Source: DASWRT01 sp036403035
Lineage (GTDB): Bacteria; Pseudomonadota; Alphaproteobacteria; ATCC43930; CGMCC-115725
Reading direction: 5' to 3'
DNA: 22,989 bases
Assembly: GCA_036403035.1 (NCBI GenBank)
Contig: DASWRT010000508.1
Span: 1 to 22,989 of the forward strand
Of the stretch, positions 7,216 through 15,612 are shown in pieces; within the stretch, counting starts at the first letter, position 1, and the number at the start of each line of letters is the position of its first letter. The translations under genes and the position numbers were made by a program. The notes under the pieces are model-generated. The model worked only from the letters and a program-made list of their open reading frames with translations. It was not told the DNA's origin and ran no database searches.

Positions 7216-8475
7216 ATGGTTAATCACCACCGGTCGTCCCTCATCGATGCCGTCGTCTCGCGCGGCTACATGCATCAGTGCACCGACCTCGACGGGCTCG
7301 ACGCGCTGATGGCCGAGCGCCCGCCGGTCGCCGCCTATATCGGGTTCGACTGCACCGCGGACAGCCTCCATGTCGGCTCGCTCGTCCAGATCATGCTGCT
7401 GCGCTGGCTCCAGAAGACCGGGCAGAAGCCGATCGTGCTGATGGGCGGCGGCACGACCAAGATCGGCGACCCGTCGGGCAAGGACGAGGCGCGCCGCTTG
7501 CTGAGCGACGAGGACATCGGGCGCAACAAGGACGGCATCAAGCGCGTCTTCACGCAGTTCCTGAACTTCGGCGACGGCCCGTCTGATGCGCTCATGGTCG
7601 ACAACGCAGAGTGGCTGGACGGGCTCCGCTACATCCCGTTCCTGCGCGAGGTCGGCCGGCATTTCTCGGTCAACCGGATGCTGACGATGGAGAGCGTCAA
7701 GCTGCGCCTGGAGCGCGAGCAGCCGCTCTCCTTCCTCGAATTCAACTACATGATCCTCCAGGCGTACGACTTCGTCGAGCTGGGGCGGCGCTACGACTGC
7801 CGGTTGCAGCTCGGCGGATCCGACCAGTGGGGCAACATCGTCGGCGGCGTCGATCTCGGCCGCCGCCTCGACGACCGCGCGCTGTTCGGCCTGACGACGC
7901 CGCTGATCACCACGGCCTCCGGCGCGAAGATGGGCAAGACGGCGGACGGGGCGGTCTGGCTGAATGCCGACCGGACGTCGCCGTACGAGTACTTCCAGTA
8001 CTGGCGCAACACCGAGGACGCTGACGTCGGCCGCTTCCTGCGGCTCTTCACCGAGCTGCCGCTCGACGAGATCGCCCGCCTCGAATCGTTGCCTGGAAGC
8101 GGGATCAACGAGGCGAAGAAGGTGCTCGCCTTCGAGGCGACGGTGCTCTGCCACGGAAGGCAGGCCGCCGAAGCCGCCGCCGAGACGGCGCGGCAGGTCT
8201 TCGAGCAGGGCGGGATCGGCGGCGAACTGCCGGTCGAGACGCTGCCGCGCGGCGAGCTGGAAGCCGGCGTCGCAATCTTCCAGCTCCTCGCCCGGACCGG
8301 ACTCGCCGCCAGCAACGCCGAGGCGAAGCGGCTGATCAAGCAGGGCGGGGCGCGCCTCAACGACGCGCCGGTGACGAACGAGATGCAACCGGTGACACTC
8401 GCCGACCTCAACCCGGAGGGCGTCGTCAAGCTGAGCGCCGGCAAGAAGCGGCATGCGCTGGTGAGGCCGGCTTGA
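7216..8475 (+). CDS. tyrS: Tyrosyl-tRNA synthetase
   Basis: The product has 419 residues, normal for the bacterial enzyme that charges tRNA-Tyr in the cytoplasm. Class I signatures are HVGS at residues 52-55 (HIGH motif) and KMGKT at 238-242 (KMSKS variant usual in alphaproteobacteria). The tyrosine pocket is represented by AAYIGFDCTADSLH, and QLGGSDQWGNI is the conserved family block. Residues from about 350 form the S4 RNA-binding domain (SNAEAKRLIKQGGARLND). ATG 7216 is preferred over an in-frame TTG at 7174, which would lie inside the inverted repeat; neither has a strong ribosome site, with only AAGA close to the ATG. The gene converges on the YhdP-like gene across a repeat pair. Confidence 0.96.
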   Translation: MVNHHRSSLIDAVVSRGYMHQCTDLDGLDALMAERPPVAAYIGFDCTADSLHVGSLVQIMLLRWLQKTGQKPIVLMGGGTTKIGDPSGKDEARRLLSDEDIGRNKDGIKRVFTQFLNFGDGPSDALMVDNAEWLDGLRYIPFLREVGRHFSVNRMLTMESVKLRLEREQPLSFLEFNYMILQAYDFVELGRRYDCRLQLGGSDQWGNIVGGVDLGRRLDDRALFGLTTPLITTASGAKMGKTADGAVWLNADRTSPYEYFQYWRNTEDADVGRFLRLFTELPLDEIARLESLPGSGINEAKKVLAFEATVLCHGRQAAEAAAETARQVFEQGGIGGELPVETLPRGELEAGVAIFQLLARTGLAASNAEAKRLIKQGGARLNDAPVTNEMQPVTLADLNPEGVVKLSAGKKRHALVRPA

Positions 8476-8517
8476 GCAGGTCGGCTTGCGCCTGCATTCA
8501 GAACGCCTGTCGCCGAT

Positions 8518-8612
8518 GCCCCACCCCGTCCCTCCCCCGCGAGCGGGGGAGGGTGATGAAACCGGACGCTTGACGGCCCTCTCCCGCCTGCGGGGGAGGG
8601 TTGGGTGGGGGC
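8518..8612. repeat. Family A palindromic repeat pair, copy 2 (tyrS/yhdP-like junction)
   Basis: Unit 1 is inverted: tail complement at 8518-8529, then CCCTCCCCCGC/GCGGGGGAGGG (8530-8540 and 8543-8553), perfect over 11 bp. Unit 2 is CCCTCTCCCGC/GCGGGGGAGGG (8577-8587 and 8590-8600), 10 of 11 paired, with tail TTGGGTGGGGGC (8601-8612). Here the tails point outward, opposite to copy 1. It lies in the 184-base gap between two convergent genes; I see nothing else in that gap. Confidence 0.85.
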
Positions 8613-8659
8613 AAAGCGCGGATACGGATCTCCGGCGTCAAGCTCTCCTTCAATGCGCG

Positions 8660-11600
8660 CTAAGGCTGTGCCTTTTCCGCCGGCGGAGAGCTGCCGGACG
8701 TGCCGCCGCCGCTTCCCGGCGTGCCGGCGTCGAACAGGAACAGATTGCGCAGGAAGCCCGGCGCCAGCGCGCTCAGCGGGTTGACGTTGATCTTGGGATC
8801 GCTGAACGGCCCGGCGGCGCGGAAGTTGGCGCCGAACAGCCCCTGCCCTTCGCCGCCCATCAGCAGGTTGCCGATGATCGGGATGTTGCCGAGAATCGTG
8901 TTGAGGGCATAGGCCGGCACGAGCGTTCCTTCGAGGTCCAGCGTCTCCTTGCCGAGGTCGACGGCGCCGCTCGCCGTGATTCCTATCGCCCCGCCATAGG
9001 CGCGGATCTTGCTGAGCGTCACGACGTCGTCGCCATAGACGAAATCGCCGTACAGGCGGCTGAACGGGATGCCTTCCCCGGAGAGCAGCGCGGCGATGCC
9101 GGAGAACGAGGCGATGCCGAGCAGTCGCGCGAAGGTCGGCGCATGGATCAGCCGGTAGTCGCTCCCGTCGACCCGGCCGCGGAAGCGGCGTTTCGGCCCG
9201 TCGTCCTCGGCTTGGCCGCTGATCACGAGCTGCCCGCCCTGGATATTGTCGCTGATGTCGAGCAGCCGCACGACCTCGCCGAAATTGTTGGTCGAGAAAT
9301 TGAACCCGCGGTCGCCGCCGGCCTGCCCGAGCCGGAAGGATAGCTGGCCATCTCCCTTCGCGGCGGCGAGTCCGGCCTCGACGCGTGCCGACTGCCAGTG
9401 CAGGCCGTTGCTTTCCAGGCGCGCCGTCACGTTGCGCGCTTCGCGGCCCGGCCCGAGCAGCACGCGTCCGAGATGCGCGTTGACGATCAGCGGCGGCGAG
9501 GTCGACGGCTCCTTGTCGCCGCCTCCCTTGAGAAGCCCGGACGCGTCGAGCGACGCGCCGTCGACGTCGGCCAGCCACGTTCCGTCGGCGCGGTGCGTCG
9601 CGGTGCCGGACACCGATGTGGAGCCGGTCACGAGGCGGCGCATCTCGGCGCGCTGCACCGACAGCCCGTCCGGCGCGAAGGCGACCGCGCCCTGGACGTC
9701 GAGCCCGCTGCCATGCAGCAGCACGTCGCGCAGCCGGGTCGGCCGATCGTCGTTCAACTCCAGCTCGATCCGCCCCGCCGTCGGGCTGGCCGCCGGCTTG
9801 GACCAGTTGAGCTGAGGCACGCTCAGCGTCGCGTCCTTGAGGTCGATGACGATCAGCGCCTCGTTGCGCTTCGACGCCGTGCCGGTGAACGTCGTTTCCA
9901 TGCCGACCGGCCCGCCGACATACGGGTTGAGCCAATCGAGATCGAACCGTCGGCGCGCCGCGTCGTCGACGCTCATCCGCACCGTCGCGCGGGTCGTCAC
10001 GCCGTCCTTGCCGGCCTTGAACTGGTGCGTCGCGGTGACCGCGCCGAGCATGCCGCCGAGCTTGGCGCCACCGGCGAGCCGCAGCGACGAACGGTCGATC
10101 AGCAGATCGAAGTTGCCGTCCGTCAGGTCCTGCTTGAACAGGTACTTGCCGATCCCGACCGCGGAGAGCTGCGCCCGCACCGACAGGTCGACCTTCTCGA
10201 ACGTCAGCGTCTTCTCCAGGGGGAAACGGAAGGACAGGCGCGCGTCGGCCGAGCCGGCCGCTTTCGCCGGATCGATGCCGATCTCGCGCGCATATTCGAA
10301 CGGCTTGACGTTGATCGTCTCCAGCACGTCGCGAACCGGGCCGGTGATGCCGAAATCGATCGCGAACTGCTCGTCGTTGGTGTCGAGCTGCGTCATCGAG
10401 ACGGTCGCGTCGGTGATACGGATGCCGGCGATGGCGCCGCTCATCGGCACGAGATCGACGCGCGAGCGGGTGAAGCTGCCGGTTCCCGAGACGCCCCGCA
10501 CCGGCGGCAGCGGCTTCAGGTAAGTCACCGTCAGGTTGCGATAGCGGATCGTGCCGTTGAAGGCGTCGAGCACGACCGCGAAACCGGTAGCGGGAGCGGG
10601 CGCCGGACCAGCGGACGACCGGCGAACGCGCAGTCTCGTCGCCACCTTCGTCTCTTCGGTGACGCCGTCGCGGATGTTCTCCAGCACCCACTCGCGAGCG
10701 TTGACGCCGACCTTTGCCGGCCAGAGATGCGGCAGAGAATTGGTCGGCACGTCGCGGAGCACCGCGTCGGCGGCGATGGCGACTTCGTCGGGCAGCACGC
10801 CGCGCAACAGCCGGTCGGCCGAGACGCCGTCGACCGTCGCGCTCGCCGCGACGGTCGGCCCGTTGAGATCGAGGTCCAGTCCGACGACGGTGAGGCGTTC
10901 GTCCGCCGGCTCGTACCGCGCCCGGAGCTTGCCGCCGGCGACCGCGACGGCGCCGTCGGGCAGTTCGGGATGGACGATCCGTCCGCCGCCGACCGCAAGT
11001 TCCAGCTCGCCGTCGGTGACGTGCAGCGACGCCGCCTCCATCGCCAGCCGGACGCGGCCGTCGACCGGCACCTGAAAACCGGCGAGCATCGCAAGATCGC
11101 CGCCGAGCGCGGCGAAGCCGTCGACCCGGACGTTGGCGAAAGTGAGTGCGCCCGCCACGGTGTCGGCGGCGCTGTCGTGACGCAGCTCGGCACGTACCGT
11201 CGCGGCGGCCCGGCCCGGCCGCTGGATCGCGAGATCGGCGGCGGCGGACAGCCCCGTCGCATCGCGCCGCAGCAGCAGCGCGGCGTCCGGCGCGTCCCAG
11301 ATCGTGCCGCTGCCGCGGTCGACCAGCGTGACACCGGCATGGCGGACCACGATGGTGCTCTCCGGCGCGAACAGCTCATCGTCGGTGCCGCGGATCTGCT
11401 GCAACAGCACGGTCGCGAGATCGTGCTGCCGGGTCGGCGAAGCGGTCGCGGCGGTCGTCTGGTCCTCGCCGATGCCGTAGCGGAACGAGCCGTCCGACTC
11501 GCGCACGAGCCGCAGTTTCGGCTCGTCGAGCACAAGCCGCTTCAGCACGAGCCGCCGTCCGCGCAGGCTTCGCGGCAGGTCGATGTCGAGCGCGGCGGTC

Positions 11601-12043
11601 GGCAGCGCGGCAAGGAACCCGCCCTCGCGGTCGGTCGCCCGCACGTCGCGCGCGACGATCTCCAGCGTCATTGCCTCGCGCGACCAGAACAGCGAGGCCG
11701 CGCCGATATGGACGGTCCGGCTGCCGTCGGGTCCGGAGAGAAAGTGGTCGATCCGCGGGATCAGGAAATCGATGTCGAGCGGCGCCTTCGACAATCGCCA
11801 TGCAACCACCCCCAGCACCAGCGCGGGGACGATGAGCGCCGCGGCGAGAAACCGCATCGCGGCGGATGCGCAGAGGCGGAGCGGCCCGCGGCGGCGGCGG
11901 CGCGCTGGCGGCGGCGCGCCCGCGGGAGCCGCGATGATCCCGGCGGACCCTTGACCCGCACTGGCCCGGCGAGCAGTCTCGCCCGCTCCGGAAACGTCGC
12001 CCGGGCCTGTGATGTCTTTTTTATCGTCGATTTCCGATTGCAC
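8660..12043 (-). CDS. YhdP/AsmA-like envelope protein (DUF3971 family)
   Basis: The product has 1127 residues (E. coli YhdP is about 1270). A basic stretch (RRRRRG) precedes a single membrane helix at about residues 63-86 (MRFLAAALIVPALVLGVVAW). The rest is periplasmic, with DUF3971 and AsmA-like beta repeats and a C-terminal block FSGIAALLSGEGIPFSRLYGD near residue 1000. The end is a Gly/Pro/Ser tail. Members of this family bridge the inner and outer membranes and are linked to phospholipid transport; the role here is inferred by family. The start is uncertain: GTG 12043 (GGGAG ten bases upstream) gives a low-complexity 62-residue cytoplasmic leader and overlaps the glnE start, whereas ATG 11857 would begin at the helix and leave a normal divergent gap. 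Confidence 0.88.
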   Translation of the reverse strand: MQSEIDDKKDITGPGDVSGAGETARRASAGQGSAGIIAAPAGAPPPARRRRRGPLRLCASAAMRFLAAALIVPALVLGVVAWRLSKAPLDIDFLIPRIDHFLSGPDGSRTVHIGAASLFWSREAMTLEIVARDVRATDREGGFLAALPTAALDIDLPRSLRGRRLVLKRLVLDEPKLRLVRESDGSFRYGIGEDQTTAATASPTRQHDLATVLLQQIRGTDDELFAPESTIVVRHAGVTLVDRGSGTIWDAPDAALLLRRDATGLSAAADLAIQRPGRAAATVRAELRHDSAADTVAGALTFANVRVDGFAALGGDLAMLAGFQVPVDGRVRLAMEAASLHVTDGELELAVGGGRIVHPELPDGAVAVAGGKLRARYEPADERLTVVGLDLDLNGPTVAASATVDGVSADRLLRGVLPDEVAIAADAVLRDVPTNSLPHLWPAKVGVNAREWVLENIRDGVTEETKVATRLRVRRSSAGPAPAPATGFAVVLDAFNGTIRYRNLTVTYLKPLPPVRGVSGTGSFTRSRVDLVPMSGAIAGIRITDATVSMTQLDTNDEQFAIDFGITGPVRDVLETINVKPFEYAREIGIDPAKAAGSADARLSFRFPLEKTLTFEKVDLSVRAQLSAVGIGKYLFKQDLTDGNFDLLIDRSSLRLAGGAKLGGMLGAVTATHQFKAGKDGVTTRATVRMSVDDAARRRFDLDWLNPYVGGPVGMETTFTGTASKRNEALIVIDLKDATLSVPQLNWSKPAASPTAGRIELELNDDRPTRLRDVLLHGSGLDVQGAVAFAPDGLSVQRAEMRRLVTGSTSVSGTATHRADGTWLADVDGASLDASGLLKGGGDKEPSTSPPLIVNAHLGRVLLGPGREARNVTARLESNGLHWQSARVEAGLAAAKGDGQLSFRLGQAGGDRGFNFSTNNFGEVVRLLDISDNIQGGQLVISGQAEDDGPKRRFRGRVDGSDYRLIHAPTFARLLGIASFSGIAALLSGEGIPFSRLYGDFVYGDDVVTLSKIRAYGGAIGITASGAVDLGKETLDLEGTLVPAYALNTILGNIPIIGNLLMGGEGQGLFGANFRAAGPFSDPKINVNPLSALAPGFLRNLFLFDAGTPGSGGGTSGSSPPAEKAQP

Positions 12044-15000
12044 TCAGTTGCCGCTCCCGTTCGACGCGCACCAAGCCGCTATCGGTTTCGAGAGATGGCG
12101 CGAGCGTGCCGCGGAACTGGATGCGGAGCGGGGGGCAGCAGCGCGGGCGCTCGCCGACGACCCGACGGGTGGACGCCTTCTCGGCGCGATCTTCGGCAAC
12201 AGCCCCTTCCTGACGCAATGCAGCCTGCACGACCCGGCGTGCCTGCTCGGCATCGTGCGGGATGGACCCGAGCGGATTCTTGCCGAATTGCTCGACGGTC
12301 TCAATGGCCAACTCACCGGAGACGGCATCGCGGCGCCCGCCTCGGAGGACGAAGCGGCGGCGGCCCTGATGCGGCGCCTGCGCCGTGCGAAGCAGCGCGC
12401 CGCGCTCGCCGTCGGAATCGCCGACATTGCCGGCACGTGGCCGCTCGACCGGATCACCGGCGCGCTCAGCGCATTCGCCGAGGCGGCGGTCGGGGCCGTC
12501 GTGCGGCGCCTCCTCGCGGCCGGCACGCGCGCCGGGCAGATAGAGCCGGCGCACGAAGCGGCGCCGGAGCGGTCCTCCGGCTTCTTCGTGCTCGGCATGG
12601 GCAAGCTCGGCGCGCGCGAGCTGAACTATTCGAGCGACATCGACCTGATCCTGTTCTACGACCCCGAGGCGATCCGCTTCACCGGCCGGGGCAGCGTTCA
12701 GCAGTTCTTCGCGCGCCTCGCCCGCGACCTCGTGCGGATGCTGGAGGAGCGCACCGCCGACGGATACGTATTCCGCACCGACCTCCGGCTGCGGCCGGAC
12801 CCGGCCTCGACGCCGCCCGCGCTCTCGGTCCAGGCCGCCCTCACCTACTACGAGAGCACCGGGCAGAACTGGGAGCGCGCGGCGATGATCAAGGCGCGGC
12901 CGATCGCCGGCGACATTTCGGCCGGCGAATCGTTCCTGCGCGAGCTGCGCCCGTTTCTCTGGCGCAAGCATCTCGACTTCGCGGCGATCCAGGACATCCA
13001 CTCGATCAAGCGGCAGATCGCGGCGCATCGCGGCGGCGACCGCATCGCCGTCGCCGGACATAACGTCAAGCTGGGCCGGGGCGGCATCCGCGAGATCGAG
13101 TTCTTCGTCCAGACGCAGCAGCTCATCTGGGGCGGCCGGATGCCGGAGCTGCGCAGCTCGGCGACCTGCGACACGCTGCGCCGGCTCGCCGAGACCGGGC
13201 GCATCGCCGACGACGTCGCCGACGAGCTGATCGAGGCGTACGGGTTCCTGCGCCGCGTCGAGCACCGGCTGCAGATGATCGACGACGCGCAGACGCATGC
13301 GATTCCGGCCGATCCCGCCGGCCTCGCGCACGTCGCGACGTTCCTCGGCTTTCCGTCCGTCGATGCGTTCTCCGGCGCGCTGTGCGATTGCCTCGCGACG
13401 GTCGAACGCCGCTACGGCGAGCTGTTCGAGGAAGCGCCCTCGCTCAGCGGGCAGGGAGACGACGGCGGCAACCTCGTCTTCACCGGCATCGAGGACGACC
13501 CGGCGACGCTCGACACGCTGGCGACGCTCGGCTTCGCCGAACCGGCCTTCGTCTCCGCGACGGTGCGCGGCTGGCATCACGGGCGCTATCGCGCGATGCG
13601 CAGCCAGCGCGCCCGCGAAATCATGACCGAGCTGGTTCCAGGGCTGCTCACGTCGCTCGGCCGCAGCGGCGAACCGGACGGCGCTTTCCGCCACTTCGAC
13701 CAGTTCCTCGGGCGGCTGCCGGCCGGCGTGCCGATCCTGTCGCTGTTCCAGGCCAATCCCGGGTTGCTCGCCTTCGTCGCCGAGGTGATGGGCAGCGCGC
13801 CGCGGCTCGCGCAGCAACTCGCCGAGCGGCCGATCCTGCTCGACGGCGTGCTGACCGCCGGATTCTTCGATACGCTGCCGGGTCCGATGGAACTCGAAGT
13901 CGACCTGGAGAACGCGCTCGCGACGGCGCGCGACTTTCAGGACGTGCTGGACATCATGCGGCGCTGGTGCGGCGACCGCAAGTTCCAGGTCGGCGTGCAG
14001 ATGCTGCGCGGCCTCGTCGGCGGAGAAGCGGCGGGCGCATGCTTCGCCACGATCGCCGACGCCGTCGTGCGTGCGCTGGCGCCGCGCGTCGCTGACGATA
14101 TGGCGCGCACGCACGGCACGGTGCCCGGCGGCAGCCTGTGCGTGGTCGCCCTTGGCGCGTGGGGCGGCCGCGCGATGACCGCCACCTCGGACCTCGACAT
14201 GCTCTTCGTCTACGAAGCGCCGCCGGACTGCCCCGGCTCGGACGGCGAACGGCCGCTGCCGGTCACGACCTACTATGCCCGGCTCGGCCAGCGCATCATC
14301 AACGCACTGACCGCACTGACCGGCGAGGGACGCCTCTACGAGGTCGACATGCGGCTGCGCCCGTCGGGCAATTCCGGTCCCCTTGCCTCCTCGCTGGAGG
14401 CGTTCGAGCGCTACCAGCGGGAATCGGCCTGGACGTGGGAGCACATGGCGCTGACCCGCGCCCGCGTCGCCGCCGGCCCGGAGACGCTGCGCGCCCGAAT
14501 CGAGGCGATAGAAGCGGCAACGTTCGGCCGGCCGCGCGACCCGGCGCGGCTTCTCGCCGACATCGCCGACATGCGACGGCGCATCGCCGCGGAGCATGCC
14601 AAGCCCGGCTTCTGGGACGTCAAGCACCGCCGCGGCGGCCTCATCGATGTCGAGTTCATCGCGCAGTACCTGGAGCTGCGCGAGGCGCCCGGCCGCCCCG
14701 GAGTCGTGCGGGCGAACACGGTCGAGGCGCTGAGCGCGCTGCGCGACGAGGGCGCTCTGCCGCCGCCGGTCGCCGCGGACCTGATCGACGCGCTGCTGCT
14801 GTGGCGGCGCGTCCGCGGCATGCTCACGCTGCTGCTCGACGGGCCGTTCGACGAGGACACGGCGGCGCCGGCACTCAAGGCGCTCCTTGCGCAAAGCGCA
14901 CAATGCGTTGACTTCCCCTCGCTCAAAACGAAAATCTCTGCGACCGCCGACCGGGTGCTCGCGCACTTCCAGGCGCTGGTCGAGCATCCAGCGGCCGACC

Positions 15001-15053
15001 TTCCGTCGACCGGCGACGGCAACCGAACACATCAGCAGGAGACTGGGCGATGA
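12012..15053 (+). CDS. glnE: Bifunctional glutamine synthetase adenylyltransferase/adenylyl-removing enzyme
   Basis: The product has 1013 residues from ATG 12012 (a GTG directly before it at 12009 would add one). It adenylylates glutamine synthetase when nitrogen is plentiful and removes the AMP when nitrogen is short, under PII control. Two nucleotidyltransferase domains are visible: the N-terminal deadenylylase with GMGKLGARELNYSSDIDLIL near residues 195-214, and the C-terminal adenylylase with GAWGGRAMTATSDLDMLFVY near 714-733. Both keep the D-x-D metal residues. RGGLIDVEFIAQYLEL is the conserved C-terminal domain block. Its 5' end overlaps the YhdP-like start by 32 bases if both starts are right. 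The stop overlaps the bcp start (ATGA), indicating translational coupling. Confidence 0.96.
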   Translation: MSFLSSISDCTQLPLPFDAHQAAIGFERWRERAAELDAERGAAARALADDPTGGRLLGAIFGNSPFLTQCSLHDPACLLGIVRDGPERILAELLDGLNGQLTGDGIAAPASEDEAAAALMRRLRRAKQRAALAVGIADIAGTWPLDRITGALSAFAEAAVGAVVRRLLAAGTRAGQIEPAHEAAPERSSGFFVLGMGKLGARELNYSSDIDLILFYDPEAIRFTGRGSVQQFFARLARDLVRMLEERTADGYVFRTDLRLRPDPASTPPALSVQAALTYYESTGQNWERAAMIKARPIAGDISAGESFLRELRPFLWRKHLDFAAIQDIHSIKRQIAAHRGGDRIAVAGHNVKLGRGGIREIEFFVQTQQLIWGGRMPELRSSATCDTLRRLAETGRIADDVADELIEAYGFLRRVEHRLQMIDDAQTHAIPADPAGLAHVATFLGFPSVDAFSGALCDCLATVERRYGELFEEAPSLSGQGDDGGNLVFTGIEDDPATLDTLATLGFAEPAFVSATVRGWHHGRYRAMRSQRAREIMTELVPGLLTSLGRSGEPDGAFRHFDQFLGRLPAGVPILSLFQANPGLLAFVAEVMGSAPRLAQQLAERPILLDGVLTAGFFDTLPGPMELEVDLENALATARDFQDVLDIMRRWCGDRKFQVGVQMLRGLVGGEAAGACFATIADAVVRALAPRVADDMARTHGTVPGGSLCVVALGAWGGRAMTATSDLDMLFVYEAPPDCPGSDGERPLPVTTYYARLGQRIINALTALTGEGRLYEVDMRLRPSGNSGPLASSLEAFERYQRESAWTWEHMALTRARVAAGPETLRARIEAIEAATFGRPRDPARLLADIADMRRRIAAEHAKPGFWDVKHRRGGLIDVEFIAQYLELREAPGRPGVVRANTVEALSALRDEGALPPPVAADLIDALLLWRRVRGMLTLLLDGPFDEDTAAPALKALLAQSAQCVDFPSLKTKISATADRVLAHFQALVEHPAADLPSTGDGNRTHQQETGR

Positions 15054-15514
15054 GCCTCAAGATCGGCGACCAGGCGCCGGATTTCACGCTGCCGACCGAC
15101 GGCGGCGGCACGGTGTCGCTGTCCGCGCTGCGCGGCAAGAAGGTGATCCTTTATTTCTACCCGAAGGATGACACGTCCGGCTGCACCAAGGAGGCGTGCG
15201 GGTTCCGCGACGCGCTGCCGGACTTCACGGGCAGCGGCGCCGTCGTGATCGGCGTTTCTAGGGACAGCGTCGCCTCGCACGACAAGTTCAAGAAGAAGTA
15301 CGACCTGCCCTTCATCCTCGCCTCGGACGAGAAGTCCGACATGTGCGAGCGCTACGGCGTCTGGGTCGAGAAGAGCATGTACGGCCGCAAGTATATGGGC
15401 ATCGAGCGCTCGACCTTCCTGATCGACGAGAAGGGTGTCGTCCGCCAGATCTGGAGCAAGGTCAAGATCCCCGGCCATGTCGAGGAAGTGCTCGGCGCGG
15501 CGAAGGCGGCGTGA
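15050..15514 (+). CDS. bcp: Thioredoxin-dependent peroxiredoxin (BCP/PrxQ type)
   Basis: The product has 154 residues, usual for Bcp. It reduces hydrogen peroxide and organic peroxides with thioredoxin as reductant in the cytoplasm. The active site is T42-S-G-C45-T-K-E-A-C50-G-F-R53: C45 is the peroxidatic cysteine and C50 the resolving one, five residues apart as in the atypical 2-Cys BCP type. The position before C45 is Gly preceded by Ser, where Pro is common. The start is fixed by AGGAGA at 15037-15042, and the ATG overlaps the glnE stop. Coupling to glnE is a recurring alphaproteobacterial arrangement without a known functional link. Confidence 0.96.
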   Translation: MSLKIGDQAPDFTLPTDGGGTVSLSALRGKKVILYFYPKDDTSGCTKEACGFRDALPDFTGSGAVVIGVSRDSVASHDKFKKKYDLPFILASDEKSDMCERYGVWVEKSMYGRKYMGIERSTFLIDEKGVVRQIWSKVKIPGHVEEVLGAAKAA

Positions 15515-15530
15515 TCAGCGAAGCCGATAA

Positions 15531-15612
15531 TTGTAGGGGCGGCGCTTGCCCCGCCCGCTTCGCCGCGTAACGTTCGCCGGTGCGGCGACCCAAGGGTCGC
15601 CCCCAACGTTAC
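15531..15612. repeat. Family B composite palindromic repeat, bcp/DUF455 junction
   Basis: Three nested or adjacent dyads are present. GGGCGG/CCGCCC lies at 15537-15542 and 15551-15556; GTAACGTT/AACGTTAC at 15567-15574 and 15605-15612; and within the latter GGCGACCC-AA-GGGTCGCC at 15584-15601. The left portion (15534-15558) is an inverted 23-of-25 match to 3094-3118. The element begins 16 bases after the bcp stop, so it could end that transcript, and it runs into the apparent 5' end of the next gene. Confidence 0.75.

Noticed and set aside
5918..8612. CRISPR array suggested by repeated GC palindromes
   Set aside because: Only pairs are present, with irregular spacing, inverted orientation and no regular unique spacers, and no cas genes are nearby.
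9398..13063. Very long plus-strand open frame (over 1200 codons) opposite the yhdP-like gene
   Set aside because: It is antisense to a recognisable gene, is Arg/Pro/Ala-rich with no family resemblance, and arises from the high GC third-position bias. The same holds for long frames at 3152-5032, 12021-15032 and 19242-21551.
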